DNA of 64,000 nucleotides from an uncultured Lachnospiraceae bacterium (GCA_910588955.1 CAJURQ010000001.1:248001-312000); one strand, 5' to 3'; positions 1 through 8,600 are shown, numbered from the stretch's first letter. A program made the numbers and translations. Notes: generated from the sequence alone by a model not told the origin.

Positions 1-1252
1 CAACGGTAGCTTCCCATGTCGTATCATCTATTTTTTTAGGAGTTCCCATTCTAGGACAGGTAAACTGTATGTCATCACAGAGAGGTTTTTTAACTGAATC
101 TAAAATTTTAACAGGAAATTCTTTTTTTATCTTAGTTTTTTGCAGTATGCTGCGCACGGTAATTTCAGCGGTTACATGGTATGTAGCCGGCAGACTATTT
201 GGAAGGTGGTTAACGTACATAACACCATTACTATCCACATTAAGGTCAAAGTCATCTGAACTCCAGCGAGTATACACATCCGCGGAAGCGCCTTCAGGCA
301 GTACCTTGACACTGAGCTTTTTCTGCTCGCCAATTTCTATGGTAAGACCGTCTTCGGTAACTTCGTTCCCGTCCTGATCCACAATGACCACATCCTCTAT
401 CAGCGGCAGAAATTCCACTTTGCAGGTTTTCTTGATCTCGCCAATCTGGGCGGTTATGGTCGCTGTCAGTGAGACGTTTTCAACTGAATCGTCAGGCGCC
501 GGCAAAAGCGCCACCGTTCCGTCCGTAACAGAAACACGGGAATTATCAGAAGCCCACAGCACTTCAGAATAGACCGCATCTTCAGGAGTCGGTCTCACCG
601 AGAACTTTCTCGTCTTATCCTGGTCAAGATAAACAGTCTGTGTCTCATCCAGAATATTTCCGCCTTCGTCCACAATCACAAAATCAGTCAACTCCGCTCC
701 AGGGGTCAGTGATTCCAGCGTGTTTGTTGAGATAGAATCATCCGAGACGGAACCGCTGGGCTCTTTGTCTTCCTCAACAGGCATTTGTTCTTCTGTGACA
801 GGATCTTCTTCTTTTTCAGAACCACTGCCATCATCTGTTGGAGACTCATCTGCCTCCGGGGCGTCGTAATCCTCAGGCGTATCCGGCGCAGGTGAATCCT
901 CATTTTCCGATCCGGGGTTCTGGTCTGCCGGATCATCATCTGTTTCCTCTGTATCTTCGTTGTCAGATGATGTGGGCTTTTTTTCTTCATCGCCGGGAAC
1001 CGTCACGGTTTCATCAACAGGCTTAACCGTAACCGTTGATTCTTCCTCTCCGCTGTCCCCCTGTATGCCCGGCGTTTCTGCTGTTTCAGCAGACGGCGCG
1101 TCCATGGAACCTTCCGGTTCCTCCGCATGTAAGGACGCTGCCTTGATGCTCAAAGGAGCCGCACAGGCAATATAGGACATGCTCTCACTCGTAAACAGCA
1201 TGACCGCACATAAAATAACAGATACCAGTCTAAACATTTTCCTTTTTCTCAT
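1..1252 (-). CDS. Secreted Ig-like (BIG2-type) surface protein, N-terminal part
   Basis: Reading from the ATG at 1252 the frame stays open to the window edge, so the C-terminal part lies outside and 417 codons are visible. The N-terminus is a signal peptide: a basic start (MRKRKMFR), a hydrophobic core, then a cleavable-looking Ala-rich end near residue 30. Residues 35-190 are a low-complexity Asp/Glu/Pro/Thr/Ser linker typical of exported Firmicute surface proteins. Two or three repeats of about 85 residues follow, with the pattern 'VTEDGLTIEIGEQKKLSVKV...W.SSD', which fits bacterial Ig-like group 2 domains. The function is unknown; a cell-surface or adhesive role is inferred from architecture only. 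It follows nadD by 90 bp, where yqeK and rsfS would be expected in related genomes. Confidence 0.8.
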   Translation of the reverse strand, partial: MRKRKMFRLVSVILCAVMLFTSESMSYIACAAPLSIKAASLHAEEPEGSMDAPSAETAETPGIQGDSGEEESTVTVKPVDETVTVPGDEEKKPTSSDNEDTEETDDDPADQNPGSENEDSPAPDTPEDYDAPEADESPTDDGSGSEKEEDPVTEEQMPVEEDKEPSGSVSDDSISTNTLESLTPGAELTDFVIVDEGGNILDETQTVYLDQDKTRKFSVRPTPEDAVYSEVLWASDNSRVSVTDGTVALLPAPDDSVENVSLTATITAQIGEIKKTCKVEFLPLIEDVVIVDQDGNEVTEDGLTIEIGEQKKLSVKVLPEGASADVYTRWSSDDFDLNVDSNGVMYVNHLPNSLPATYHVTAEITVRSILQKTKIKKEFPVKILDSVKKPLCDDIQFTCPRMGTPKKIDDTTWEATV

Positions 1253-1295
1253 CCTTACATCCTCTCGCCCGATCTTTCTCTTATAAATAGATAAA

Positions 1296-1325
1296 ACGCA
1301 GACCAAACAGCCTGCGTCCATTATA
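1296..1325 (-). promoter_or_regulatory. Possible extended -10 promoter and 5' hairpin before the Ig-like protein gene
   Basis: On the minus strand TGGTATAAT (TATAAT at 1325-1320) forms an extended -10 just after the nadD stop, with no convincing -35. It is followed at once by a hairpin of ACGCAG/CTGCGT arms (1296-1317) and TTTTATC. The hairpin could end nadD transcription or sit at the 5' end of the new transcript; the sequence does not decide which. Confidence 0.4.
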
Positions 1326-1342
1326 CCACAACTACTTCTATT

Positions 1343-1990
1343 TTACGAATCCTTTTCATAGAGATGGTTTCGCCGGATATACATTTCCACCGCCTCCGGC
1401 ACCATCCCCCGCAGAGACTTTCCTGCCCGCGCCCTTTCCCGAATCTGCGTGGAGGATACATCCATGCCTGCAAATTCCAGAATCTCGATAGCTGCGTGGT
1501 ATTTTTCCCGCAGATACTGCGCCTGCTTATTTAAACGCTCACACGGACCCTGCGGCTGGGTGGAGGCGTTTTCCGTTCTTGCCGCCGCCAAAACGGTACA
1601 GCTCTGAAAAATCAGATCCGGGCTTTTCCAGTCCTCCATGGCATACAGGCTGTCCGCGCCCACAAGAAAAAAGTAAGCCGCCTCCGGGTCGGTATTCCTT
1701 AGTTTTATCAGGGTGTCGCATGTGTACGTGTTTTTGCCCTGCACGGCGTCCTCCACCTCCATCTCTGACAGCACAAAGCCGGGCGTGTACGAGACAGCAA
1801 GCGCCGTCATTTCACAACGCGCCTGTATGGGCAGGACTTCCCGCTGGTCTTTCATATAGGGAACGCCGCTTGGCATGAACAGCACTTTTTCCAGCGCAAA
1901 CTGTTCTCTCGCCCTCGCTGCAATCGCCAGATGCCCGTTGTGGATTGGATTGAAGGTGCCTCCCATAATGCCGATTCGTCTCATGCTCAT
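1343..1990 (-). CDS. nadD: Nicotinate-nucleotide adenylyltransferase
   Basis: Cytosolic enzyme that adenylylates nicotinate mononucleotide in NAD synthesis. The 215-residue protein has the nucleotidyltransferase signature GGTFNPIHNGH near residue 10 and the C-terminal SSTQIR motif (ISSTxxR class), both diagnostic for NadD. The ATG at 1990 overlaps the stop of yhbY by four bases (ATGA), which indicates translational coupling; a second in-frame Met two codons later is an alternative. The order obg-yhbY-nadD is conserved in Firmicutes. The usual downstream partners yqeK and rsfS are absent here. Confidence 0.95.
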   Translation of the reverse strand: MSMRRIGIMGGTFNPIHNGHLAIAARAREQFALEKVLFMPSGVPYMKDQREVLPIQARCEMTALAVSYTPGFVLSEMEVEDAVQGKNTYTCDTLIKLRNTDPEAAYFFLVGADSLYAMEDWKSPDLIFQSCTVLAAARTENASTQPQGPCERLNKQAQYLREKYHAAIEILEFAGMDVSSTQIRERARAGKSLRGMVPEAVEMYIRRNHLYEKDS

Positions 1991-2283
1991 TTTGGCAGTA
2001 CGATCTTCGGATTCTTTTTGTCCGGCTTGTAGAGGATGATCTTCTTACCGATCACTTGAACAACTGTGGAGTGGGTTCTCTCCGCCACCGCCTCGGCGAT
2101 CGCACGCGGATCATCAGCACAGTTTTTCAAGACGGCGATCTTTAAAAGCTCCCTCGTGTTGAAGGCGTCCGCGACAGACTCTGTAAATTCTGGTGTCAAG
2201 CTGGATTTTCCGACCTGAAAAATGGGGTCAATACCGTTTGCCAGACTCTTTAAATGTGCTCTTTGCTTGCTTGTTAATTCCAT
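1987..2283 (-). CDS. yhbY: Ribosome assembly RNA-binding protein YhbY (CRM domain)
   Basis: Small protein of about 98 residues made of a single CRM domain, which binds pre-50S rRNA. It begins MELTSKQRAHLKSLAN and has the GKSSLTPEF and LLKIAVLKNC segments of the family. I chose the ATG at 2283 because GGAGG lies five bases upstream. An in-frame GTG at 2295 would begin at the obg stop without a ribosome site. It lies between obg and nadD and overlaps nadD by four bases, so the three are probably translated from one mRNA. Confidence 0.92.
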   Translation of the reverse strand: MELTSKQRAHLKSLANGIDPIFQVGKSSLTPEFTESVADAFNTRELLKIAVLKNCADDPRAIAEAVAERTHSTVVQVIGKKIILYKPDKKNPKIVLPK

Positions 2284-2295
2284 AATTTCCTCCAC

Positions 2296-3588
2296 TTATT
2301 TGTAGTAATCGAAAGAAAGCCCGTACATCCTTACGGTGCTGCCCTCCTCTATGCCGAGCGCCTCCAGCTGCTCCAAAATGCCCTGTTTGCGCATAAAGTC
2401 CTGAAAGAACTTAAATCCCTTCTCGGATTCCAGATTGGTGTAGGAAAGCATCTTTTCAATGCGGGGTCCTTCCACCACATACTCCTCCGTCTCCTCGTCA
2501 TAGACAACGGTAAAGGGCTCGTTCTCGATGTCAAAATGAAACTCCGGGAAAAACTCCTGCTCAAAGGTCAGTGGCTTGCTGTCCTCCATTTCGCCCAGAC
2601 GGTTATTAATCGCATAGAGAAGCTCCCGCACGCCCTTGCCGCTGATCGCCGAGATGGCGTAGACGGGAATGCCCTGCGACTCAAACTCCGCTTTTAACTT
2701 TTCCACGGGATCATCGTCCTTTTCGTAGATCATATCGATCTTGTTAGCGGCGATGATCTGGGGTCTCTCAGCAAGCTTCTGGTCGTAGGCGGCAAGCTCC
2801 TTGTTGATGGCATAGATGTCTGCCATGGGATCGCGCCCTTCCGTGGACGCGGCGTCCACGATATGCACAATCAGCCTTGTGCGCTCGATGTGTCGCAGAA
2901 ACTCGTGCCCAAGCCCTACGCCCTCCGACGCGCCCTCGATCAGTCCGGGGATATCGGCGATCACAAAGCCTTTGGCGTCCTCCAAATCCACCACGCCCAG
3001 ATTGGGATTTAAAGTGGTAAAGTGGTAGTTGGCGATTTTGGGTCTGGCGTTCGTCACCCTCGACAAAAAGGTGGATTTCCCCACATTGGGAAAGCCCACA
3101 AGCCCCACGTCGGCGATCACCTTAAGTTCTAACAGCAGTTCCAGTTCTTTTGCGGGCTGACCGGGCTGGGCGTACTTGGGCGCCTGCATGGTGCTGGTGG
3201 CGTAGTGCTGGTTGCCGCTTCCGCCGCGTCCGCCTTTCAGAAGAAGAAAGCGCCTGTTTTCGCCGGACATGTCGGTGATGACTTTGCCGCTCTCCGCCTC
3301 ACGGATTACGGTGCCCTCCGGCACTTTGATGACGATATCCTCGCCGTTTTTGCCGGCGCAGTTCTTCTTGCCGCCCTCCTCGCCGTTTTTCGCGCAGTAC
3401 TTGCGGACGTGGCGGAAGTCCGTCAGGGTGTTTAAACCCTCGTCCACCTCGAAATAGACGCTGCCGCCGTTTCCGCCGTCACCGCCGTCGGGACCGCCGT
3501 TTGGCACATATTTCTCGCGTCGGAAAGAAACGTGGCCGTCGCCGCCCTTACCGCTTTTTACATATATTTTCGCATGATCTGCAAACAT
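2296..3588 (-). CDS. obg: GTPase Obg (CgtA)
   Basis: Essential ribosome-associated GTPase acting in late 50S assembly and stress signalling. The 430 residues show the three Obg parts: a glycine-rich N-terminal Obg fold (residues 1-158), a G domain with the P-loop GFPNVGKS and the NKID base-recognition motif, and a C-terminal OCT domain ending SFDYYK. The frame is open 13 codons further upstream, but the ATG at 3588 (MFADHAKIYV) matches the family start and has GGAGAG six bases before it. A hairpin with a T-run separates it from rpmA, so it may be transcribed at a lower level than the ribosomal genes. Confidence 0.96.
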   Translation of the reverse strand: MFADHAKIYVKSGKGGDGHVSFRREKYVPNGGPDGGDGGNGGSVYFEVDEGLNTLTDFRHVRKYCAKNGEEGGKKNCAGKNGEDIVIKVPEGTVIREAESGKVITDMSGENRRFLLLKGGRGGSGNQHYATSTMQAPKYAQPGQPAKELELLLELKVIADVGLVGFPNVGKSTFLSRVTNARPKIANYHFTTLNPNLGVVDLEDAKGFVIADIPGLIEGASEGVGLGHEFLRHIERTRLIVHIVDAASTEGRDPMADIYAINKELAAYDQKLAERPQIIAANKIDMIYEKDDDPVEKLKAEFESQGIPVYAISAISGKGVRELLYAINNRLGEMEDSKPLTFEQEFFPEFHFDIENEPFTVVYDEETEEYVVEGPRIEKMLSYTNLESEKGFKFFQDFMRKQGILEQLEALGIEEGSTVRMYGLSFDYYK

Positions 3589-3609
3589 AAATTCTCTCCA
3601 TATATAAGG

Positions 3610-3647
3610 GGAATAGAAAAGCTCCAAACATCAGTATGTTCGGAGCT
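3610..3647 (-). terminator. Intrinsic terminator or attenuator between rpmA and obg
   Basis: Minus strand: arms AGCTCCGAACAT and ATGTTTGGAGCT (12 bp with one G-T pair, loop of four) at 3620-3647, followed by TTTTCTATTC. It lies after the rpmA stop and just before the obg ribosome site. It is likely a partial terminator that lowers obg expression relative to the ribosomal protein genes. Confidence 0.75.
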
Positions 3648-3661
3648 GTCTTTATGGTCTC

Positions 3662-3946
3662 TTACTTCTCTACGGGATAAACGGACGCCTTTTTCTTGTC
3701 TCTTCCCATTCTCTCGAAACGAAGAACACCGTCTACCAGAGCAAACAGCGTATCGTCTCCGCCTCTTCCTACGTTTACGCCGGGATGAATCTTGGTTCCG
3801 CGCTGTCTGTATAAGATGTTTCCAGCCTTAACAAACTGACCGTCAGCCCTCTTCGCGCCTAATCTCTTGGATTCGGAATCGCGTCCGTTCTTGGTGGAGC
3901 CGACACCCTTCTTATGAGCAAAAAACTGAAGGTTCATATTCAACAT
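3662..3946 (-). CDS. rpmA: 50S ribosomal protein L27 with cleavable leader
   Basis: 94-residue L27; the core GRDSESKRLGAKR and GNILYRQRGTKIHPG match the family. The N-terminus is MLNMNLQFF-AHKKG. In Firmicutes this leader is removed by the Prp protease after the FF, exposing the A-H-K-K tail that reaches the peptidyl-transferase centre. The processing protease is encoded by the gene immediately upstream. The start is the ATG at 3946, with GGAGG nine bases before it. Confidence 0.97.
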   Translation of the reverse strand: MLNMNLQFFAHKKGVGSTKNGRDSESKRLGAKRADGQFVKAGNILYRQRGTKIHPGVNVGRGGDDTLFALVDGVLRFERMGRDKKKASVYPVEK

Positions 3947-3950
3947 GGTA

Positions 3951-4283
3951 TTACACCTCCTTAAATGTCAATTTACAATGTTTTTTCCCGTACTGTGCCT
4001 GAATCCGGCTCAGTCCGAGCGCCAGAGAATCCATTAACGCGACGGAGGTTTCCTGCAGAGGCTGTCTCAAAAAAGTACAGTCAATTCTGCCTGCCTTTTC
4101 ATCCGCCTCCACCTGTATCGGTTCCTTCGTGACCTCCTCAAGCGCGTTCACCGTGTTGATCACGAGAACCGAAATCGCCGCGCAGACAATATCCTGACCG
4201 TAGTCCGCATACGCCGCGTGACCGTCGCACATAAATTTCCGGTATTCTCCCGCCTTGTTTTTATAGATGGTAATCTCGGTCAT
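3951..4283 (-). CDS. prp: Ribosomal-processing cysteine protease Prp
   Basis: 110-residue protein of the YsxB/Prp family that trims the N-terminal leader from L27. The catalytic His and Cys are visible in GHAAYADYGQDIVCAAIS (His21, Cys34), in the family spacing. Its ATG overlaps the last base of the rplU stop codon (TAATG), so it is translationally coupled to L21, and rpmA follows after a few bases. Protease and substrate are made from one transcript. Confidence 0.93.
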   Translation of the reverse strand: MTEITIYKNKAGEYRKFMCDGHAAYADYGQDIVCAAISVLVINTVNALEEVTKEPIQVEADEKAGRIDCTFLRQPLQETSVALMDSLALGLSRIQAQYGKKHCKLTFKEV

Positions 4284-4588
4284 TACGCGTTGATCTTGTC
4301 AATCTTGATCTGCGTGTAGGGCTGTCTGTGACCGTTTTTCTTGTGGTAGCCGGTTTTTCTCTTATACTTGTAAACGATAACCTTGCGCGCTTTACCCTGA
4401 TCCATAACGGTTCCGGTAACAGTCGCGTTCGCCACATCGCCTGCAACTTTCAGATCTTTATCGCTTACCGCGATCACCTGATCGAAGGTAACGGTAGAAC
4501 CAACCTCAACATCAAGCTTCTCCACTCTGATCTCATCGCCCTCGGATACCTTGTACTGTTTTCCGCCTGTTGCAATGATTGCGTACAT
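4283..4588 (-). CDS. rplU: 50S ribosomal protein L21
   Basis: 101-residue L21 starting MYAIIATGGKQYKV, with the C-terminal signature KRKTGYHKKNGHRQPYT typical of the family. The frame is open a further seven codons, but the ATG at 4588 is the family start and has AGGAGG nine bases upstream. It is the first gene of the rplU-prp-rpmA unit, and a leader with two hairpins and a strong promoter precedes it. Confidence 0.97.
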   Translation of the reverse strand: MYAIIATGGKQYKVSEGDEIRVEKLDVEVGSTVTFDQVIAVSDKDLKVAGDVANATVTGTVMDQGKARKVIVYKYKRKTGYHKKNGHRQPYTQIKIDKINA

Positions 4589-4689
4589 ATCTGCACACCT
4601 CCTATTCATGAACTTACGTTCATTTACTCGCTAACTGTGGTGATACCCAAAAGGGTATACTTCTACCTCGTTATGCGGCACACTTAATA
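4589..4689 (-). promoter_or_regulatory. L21-type mRNA leader
   Basis: The transcribed leader between the rplU promoter and its AUG holds two hairpins on the minus strand: ATACCC-TTTT-GGGTAT (about 4643-4658) and ATGAAC-GTAA-GTTCAT (4608-4623), the latter directly before the AGGAGG. Position and architecture match the L21 leader family of Firmicutes, which is thought to mediate feedback by a ribosomal protein. The assignment rests on position and fold; a covariance-model search would settle it. Confidence 0.6.
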
Positions 4690-4718
4690 AGCATATACAG
4701 TTTATGCCAATTTGTCAA
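4690..4718 (-). promoter_or_regulatory. Promoter of rplU-prp-rpmA
   Basis: Minus strand: TTGACA at 4718-4713, a 17-base spacer, then TATGCT at 4695-4690. This is a near-consensus housekeeping promoter lying nine bases downstream of the response-regulator stop. Confidence 0.85.
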
Positions 4719-4726
4719 CCAAAATT

Positions 4727-5146
4727 TTATCTGTTTTCCAATCTTTTTTCCATTTCCGACTTTAAGACACGCTCAATCCTGTCATGCAAATCCTGCGTCT
4801 TAAAGGGTTTGAGCACATAGTCGTTGATCCCAAGCTTGGAGCTCTCCAAAATGTTCTGCTTTTCACGCTGCGACGTGAGCATAATGACAGGGATCCCGGC
4901 ACATTTTTCCATTTCCCGAATTTCGCGCAGCGTCTCTATGCCGTCTTTTGGTGCCATCTGGATATCCAACAGAATCAGATCCGGAGGCGTCTGCTGTTTT
5001 AAATACTGCAACGCACGTACGCCGGAATTTAAGGCAACCACCTCGTAAGTGCCTTTGAACTCCTGCTCGATTGTTGCAAGGCTGATGCTGTTGTCATCCA
5101 CGGCAAGTATGGTCAGTTTATCGTCCCCTTTGATTTTATCATCCAC
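4727..5146 (-). CDS. Stand-alone response regulator receiver protein
   Basis: 139 residues consisting of one CheY-like receiver domain with no output domain. The acidic pair is in LAVDDN, the phospho-acceptor is Asp61 in LLLDIQM, and the switch Thr and Lys are in IMLTSQ and LKPF. It starts six bases after the stop of the hybrid kinase gene, so the two are surely co-transcribed. Phosphate could flow from the kinase's Hpt domain to this receiver, or it may act through protein contacts. No target can be inferred. Confidence 0.9.
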   Translation of the reverse strand: MDDKIKGDDKLTILAVDDNSISLATIEQEFKGTYEVVALNSGVRALQYLKQQTPPDLILLDIQMAPKDGIETLREIREMEKCAGIPVIMLTSQREKQNILESSKLGINDYVLKPFKTQDLHDRIERVLKSEMEKRLENR

Positions 5147-5152
5147 CTTCTT

Positions 5153-8017
5153 CTATTCCTCCCTTTGCATCTGTTCTATCAACTCACGCAGCATCTGCTC
5201 CGCGGCGTCGTCCTCATATAATTTGAGCTGTTCCCGAATCTTTTCCAGTTCCTCTTCTATGTACGCTTCCATCCGGTATTCCAGAAGTTCTTCTATCTTG
5301 TGGGCACAGTCTTTTGCCTTGAAATTTTCAAGACTGCGCAGTGCGGTTTGTATCTCCTCCTGAAGCGCTGCCTTCGGCATATCCTTGTCTTTTTTCTTTT
5401 TGTTCTCTTTCTGTTCCGCGTCCAGATAGGTCTGGATATGGACAAGCTGCTCTTCGTATTCCCGCAGAAGTTTTTCCGCGTGGCTGTCCACAAAAGTGTA
5501 ATCTTCCCGCTTGACTGCCTTCTCCTGCTCTCTCGCCAGAGTGGAAACCTGCATGGCACCCACATTGGCGGAAGCGCTCTTCAGCGCGTGCACCTCAATG
5601 CCGTATGCCTTATAGTCTTTTTCATCCCAAAGCTCTTGCAGAACTTCCAGTTTCCGTTTCCCGTCCAGACAGTAGAGCTCCAGAAGTTCGTTGAACTCCT
5701 CGACGCTGGCGGAAGAATGCTCTGCCACCTCATCTGTGTCGATTCCCTCAATGATGATATCCTGAAACTTTGACAGGTTGTTGCTGCTCGACTGGAGACT
5801 GTCCAGCCAGCCGCCGCCCCTCGTCTGTTTCTCTTCGGGAATCCATTTTAGAAGTACCATATGGAGGGTCCTTCTGTCAATGGGTTTCGTAAGAAAATCC
5901 TGAAAACCGTTTGCGAGGAAAGTCTCACGGACACCTTCCATAGCATTTGCCGTCAGCGCGATAATGATTGGAAGCGTGCCGTTTTCACCGCATTCGCTGC
6001 GGATATGCTGTACCGCTTCTATTCCATCCATGCCGGGCATCATATGATCCATAAAAATAATATCAAACCGCGTGCCCTTGACGTACTGGATTGCCTCCAG
6101 ACCGCTCTCCGCTTCAGTGATTTCCAGATCATAAGTCTGTAAGAGCGATCTTGCCACCTTCCGGTTGATCATATTGTCATCCACAACCAGTACTTTGCAG
6201 TTCTTCGCTTTAAAGGGCTCCAGCGGCTTCTCCTTGTGTATCTCCTCCTCCGGGACGTCAGACAGGGGTCTGCTGTCCACGATCTTTTGCAGAACATCCA
6301 CCGTAAAGGTGGAACCTTCACCGTACAGGCTTTTTACTTTTACGGAACCGTCCATCAGTTCCGCCAGATGCTTTGTGATGGAAAGCCCGAGTCCCGTTCC
6401 TTCCACGCTGCGGCTCCGCTTTGAGTCAAGCTGTCTGAAATTTTCAAATATTTTTTCGAGATCCTCCTCCTTGATGCCGCAGCCGGTGTCCTCGATACTG
6501 AAGACAAGCCGCTGCGTATCCGGCTCCTCCCCCGGCATACCCGCAACGTAAATTTTGACATGCCCCTTCTTGGTGAATTTGAGGGCGTTGTTTAAAAGGT
6601 TGATGAGAATCTGTTTGATTCTGCCTTCATCCCCCAGATAACGGCAGGGAAGGGACATGTCAAACTCGCTCAGAAGCATAAGCCCGTGCTGGGATGCGAC
6701 GATATCCATCATATTCAGCACTTCGTTGACTAACGACTTCAAGTGATACTCCGTCAACACAAGATTCATCTTCCCGGCTTCTACCTTAGATAAGTCGAGA
6801 ATATCGTTGATCAGAGCAAGGAGGTTACGCGAGGACGCCTTGATGTCGCAGGCATAACCGTACACTTTCCTGCCGATGCTCTCCTCCATAATGATATCGC
6901 TAAGCCCTACGATCGCGTTCATCGGGGTTCGTATCTCATGTGACATGTTGGCGAGAAAGGCGCTCTTTGCAATGTTTGCCTGCTCCGCCTGCTCACGCAC
7001 CTGCTTGATCTCCTCAATGTAATTTCTCGTCTCCGTCACGTCGAGAATCAGAATGACATATCCCTTTATTACATCATATTTATCCGGGATCTGCTGTACA
7101 TGCCCCAGATAAAAACAGCCGTTTAAGCTGAACTCCTCCCGAAAATCGTCATCCAGCATATTCTGCGGAAACCCTTCCAGCTCTTCTATGTGCTTTCCGA
7201 CGGCATGAGGGGTCAGATCTTGAAAAATCGCCGCGGCAGCCGGGTTAAAGCTGACAATCCGTTTCTGCTTGTCAATCGCGATAACGCCGTCGTTCATATT
7301 GTCGAGCAGAATACCTGACGCGAGGCTGCCGAAATCATACACCTTCCGGCTCCAGATCAGAATGACGACGCAGGAAAGAATGATTCCCAGCACGAAAGGC
7401 GTCGGATCGTAAACGCTGACCAGTTTCAGGACATAGGAACACAGGACGAGCACAGGGAGGAACGAAAGCCCCAAAATCAGCAGGTATTTCCTGTCCGCGG
7501 CGTAATCCGGCTTCTTTCGGCAGACATGAATCAGGGCGAACAGGGAGAGCGAGTAAGGGATGATCGTGCCGCACACCATAAAGAGCCAGTAGCCGGGACC
7601 GTATTCCAGACGCAGATAATGATGCCCCTGCGCCGTCTCAAGCCATTCCATGCTGCGGTAAAAAAGCGTATGGTAATCACAGGTAAAGACAAGCGCAAGT
7701 ATCAGGTAATCAGCAATCTGAATAAATTGCAAAAGCCTTGCGGGGGCTTTTAAGAAACAGTAACTGAACATGAAATAACAGTAGGTGATCGGAACAATCA
7801 GAGAACCGAGATACTGCATTTTTACGGATACCATAGCCGCATCCAGCGACGGCGCCGTCAGCTCCAGAAAATATCCCGCATTCTGTATCAGAGAACCCAT
7901 CAGAAAATACTGCATCAGTTTCTGCTCTCTGGAACCGTCCCCCTTCAGCAGAAGGGATAAGGCAAACCCTATCACACAAATGCCCGAAATACTTAGCCCT
8001 ACAAAAACAGCAGTCAT
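5153..8017 (-). CDS. Hybrid sensor histidine kinase (7TM-PAS-HisKA-HATPase-REC-Hpt)
   Basis: 954-residue membrane phosphorelay kinase. Residues 1-225 hold about seven hydrophobic helices of the 7TM histidine-kinase N-terminal type. A PAS domain (235-330), the HisKA helix with phospho-acceptor His360 (NMSHEIRTP), and an HATPase domain (DTGCGI, GTGLGL; 465-575) follow. Next come a receiver domain with Asp657 (FMDHMMPGMDG) and a C-terminal Hpt domain with His810 (HALKSASANVG). All relay residues are present, so it can run the complete His-Asp-His relay and pass phosphate to the next gene's receiver. Its ATG overlaps the lspA stop by four bases and has GGAGG nine bases upstream. The signal is unknown. 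Confidence 0.93.
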   Translation of the reverse strand: MTAVFVGLSISGICVIGFALSLLLKGDGSREQKLMQYFLMGSLIQNAGYFLELTAPSLDAAMVSVKMQYLGSLIVPITYCYFMFSYCFLKAPARLLQFIQIADYLILALVFTCDYHTLFYRSMEWLETAQGHHYLRLEYGPGYWLFMVCGTIIPYSLSLFALIHVCRKKPDYAADRKYLLILGLSFLPVLVLCSYVLKLVSVYDPTPFVLGIILSCVVILIWSRKVYDFGSLASGILLDNMNDGVIAIDKQKRIVSFNPAAAAIFQDLTPHAVGKHIEELEGFPQNMLDDDFREEFSLNGCFYLGHVQQIPDKYDVIKGYVILILDVTETRNYIEEIKQVREQAEQANIAKSAFLANMSHEIRTPMNAIVGLSDIIMEESIGRKVYGYACDIKASSRNLLALINDILDLSKVEAGKMNLVLTEYHLKSLVNEVLNMMDIVASQHGLMLLSEFDMSLPCRYLGDEGRIKQILINLLNNALKFTKKGHVKIYVAGMPGEEPDTQRLVFSIEDTGCGIKEEDLEKIFENFRQLDSKRSRSVEGTGLGLSITKHLAELMDGSVKVKSLYGEGSTFTVDVLQKIVDSRPLSDVPEEEIHKEKPLEPFKAKNCKVLVVDDNMINRKVARSLLQTYDLEITEAESGLEAIQYVKGTRFDIIFMDHMMPGMDGIEAVQHIRSECGENGTLPIIIALTANAMEGVRETFLANGFQDFLTKPIDRRTLHMVLLKWIPEEKQTRGGGWLDSLQSSSNNLSKFQDIIIEGIDTDEVAEHSSASVEEFNELLELYCLDGKRKLEVLQELWDEKDYKAYGIEVHALKSASANVGAMQVSTLAREQEKAVKREDYTFVDSHAEKLLREYEEQLVHIQTYLDAEQKENKKKKDKDMPKAALQEEIQTALRSLENFKAKDCAHKIEELLEYRMEAYIEEELEKIREQLKLYEDDAAEQMLRELIEQMQREE

Positions 8018-8523
8018 ACTCTGGGACCTCCAATCAGCTTATCCAGTTCCTCATCCTGATAATAGAAAAACAAAAGAAGCGCCAGTATCGCCACGCCAAC
8101 GGTAATATAAATGTCCGCCACGTTGAATTTCGGGAAATCGATGGGCACAAAATAGATAAAGTCCACCACATAGTTCCGGCTTACCCGGTCGATCAGATTT
8201 CCCACCGCCCCGCTTATAATGAGCAGCATACAAAAGCGCATCGGAACAAAACGTCTTCCGCCCGGCAGGGTAAGATATTTCCACAAAAGAAGCAGGGTGA
8301 CAACGGTTGTCAGGCAGATCAGAAGGGTCTGTCTGCCCGCGAAGGAACTGAAGGCGGCGCCCGTGTTTTCCAGATAGGAAAATTCCAGCACGCGGCTGAT
8401 GATCACAAAGGGTTCCTGTCCTTTCAGATGGGAAATGGCAAGCCATTTGGTGTACTGATCTGCAAGAAGCAGGCTGCATAACGCAATCAGGGACAATAAA
8501 AGATGTCGTTTCTGTATTTTCAT
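8014..8523 (-). CDS. lspA: Lipoprotein signal peptidase II
   Basis: Membrane aspartyl protease that removes signal peptides from prolipoproteins. About 170 residues with four transmembrane helices. The two catalytic aspartates are in GNLIDR and FNVADI, and the ENTGAAF motif is present. The frame is open back to a TTG at 8592; I chose the ATG at 8523 (MKIQKRH) because it gives the family length, although its ribosome site is weak. It is coupled to the hybrid kinase by a four-base overlap. Lipoproteins at 27.2 and 60.7 kb are possible substrates. Confidence 0.92.
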   Translation of the reverse strand: MKIQKRHLLLSLIALCSLLLADQYTKWLAISHLKGQEPFVIISRVLEFSYLENTGAAFSSFAGRQTLLICLTTVVTLLLLWKYLTLPGGRRFVPMRFCMLLIISGAVGNLIDRVSRNYVVDFIYFVPIDFPKFNVADIYITVGVAILALLLFFYYQDEELDKLIGGPRV

Positions 8524-8600
8524 GGTGAAAACAAAATATTCCTTTCTCTTGAAATTACCAATTCTTCGCAAGATAATGACTGACTCGGTCAAACAATAAG

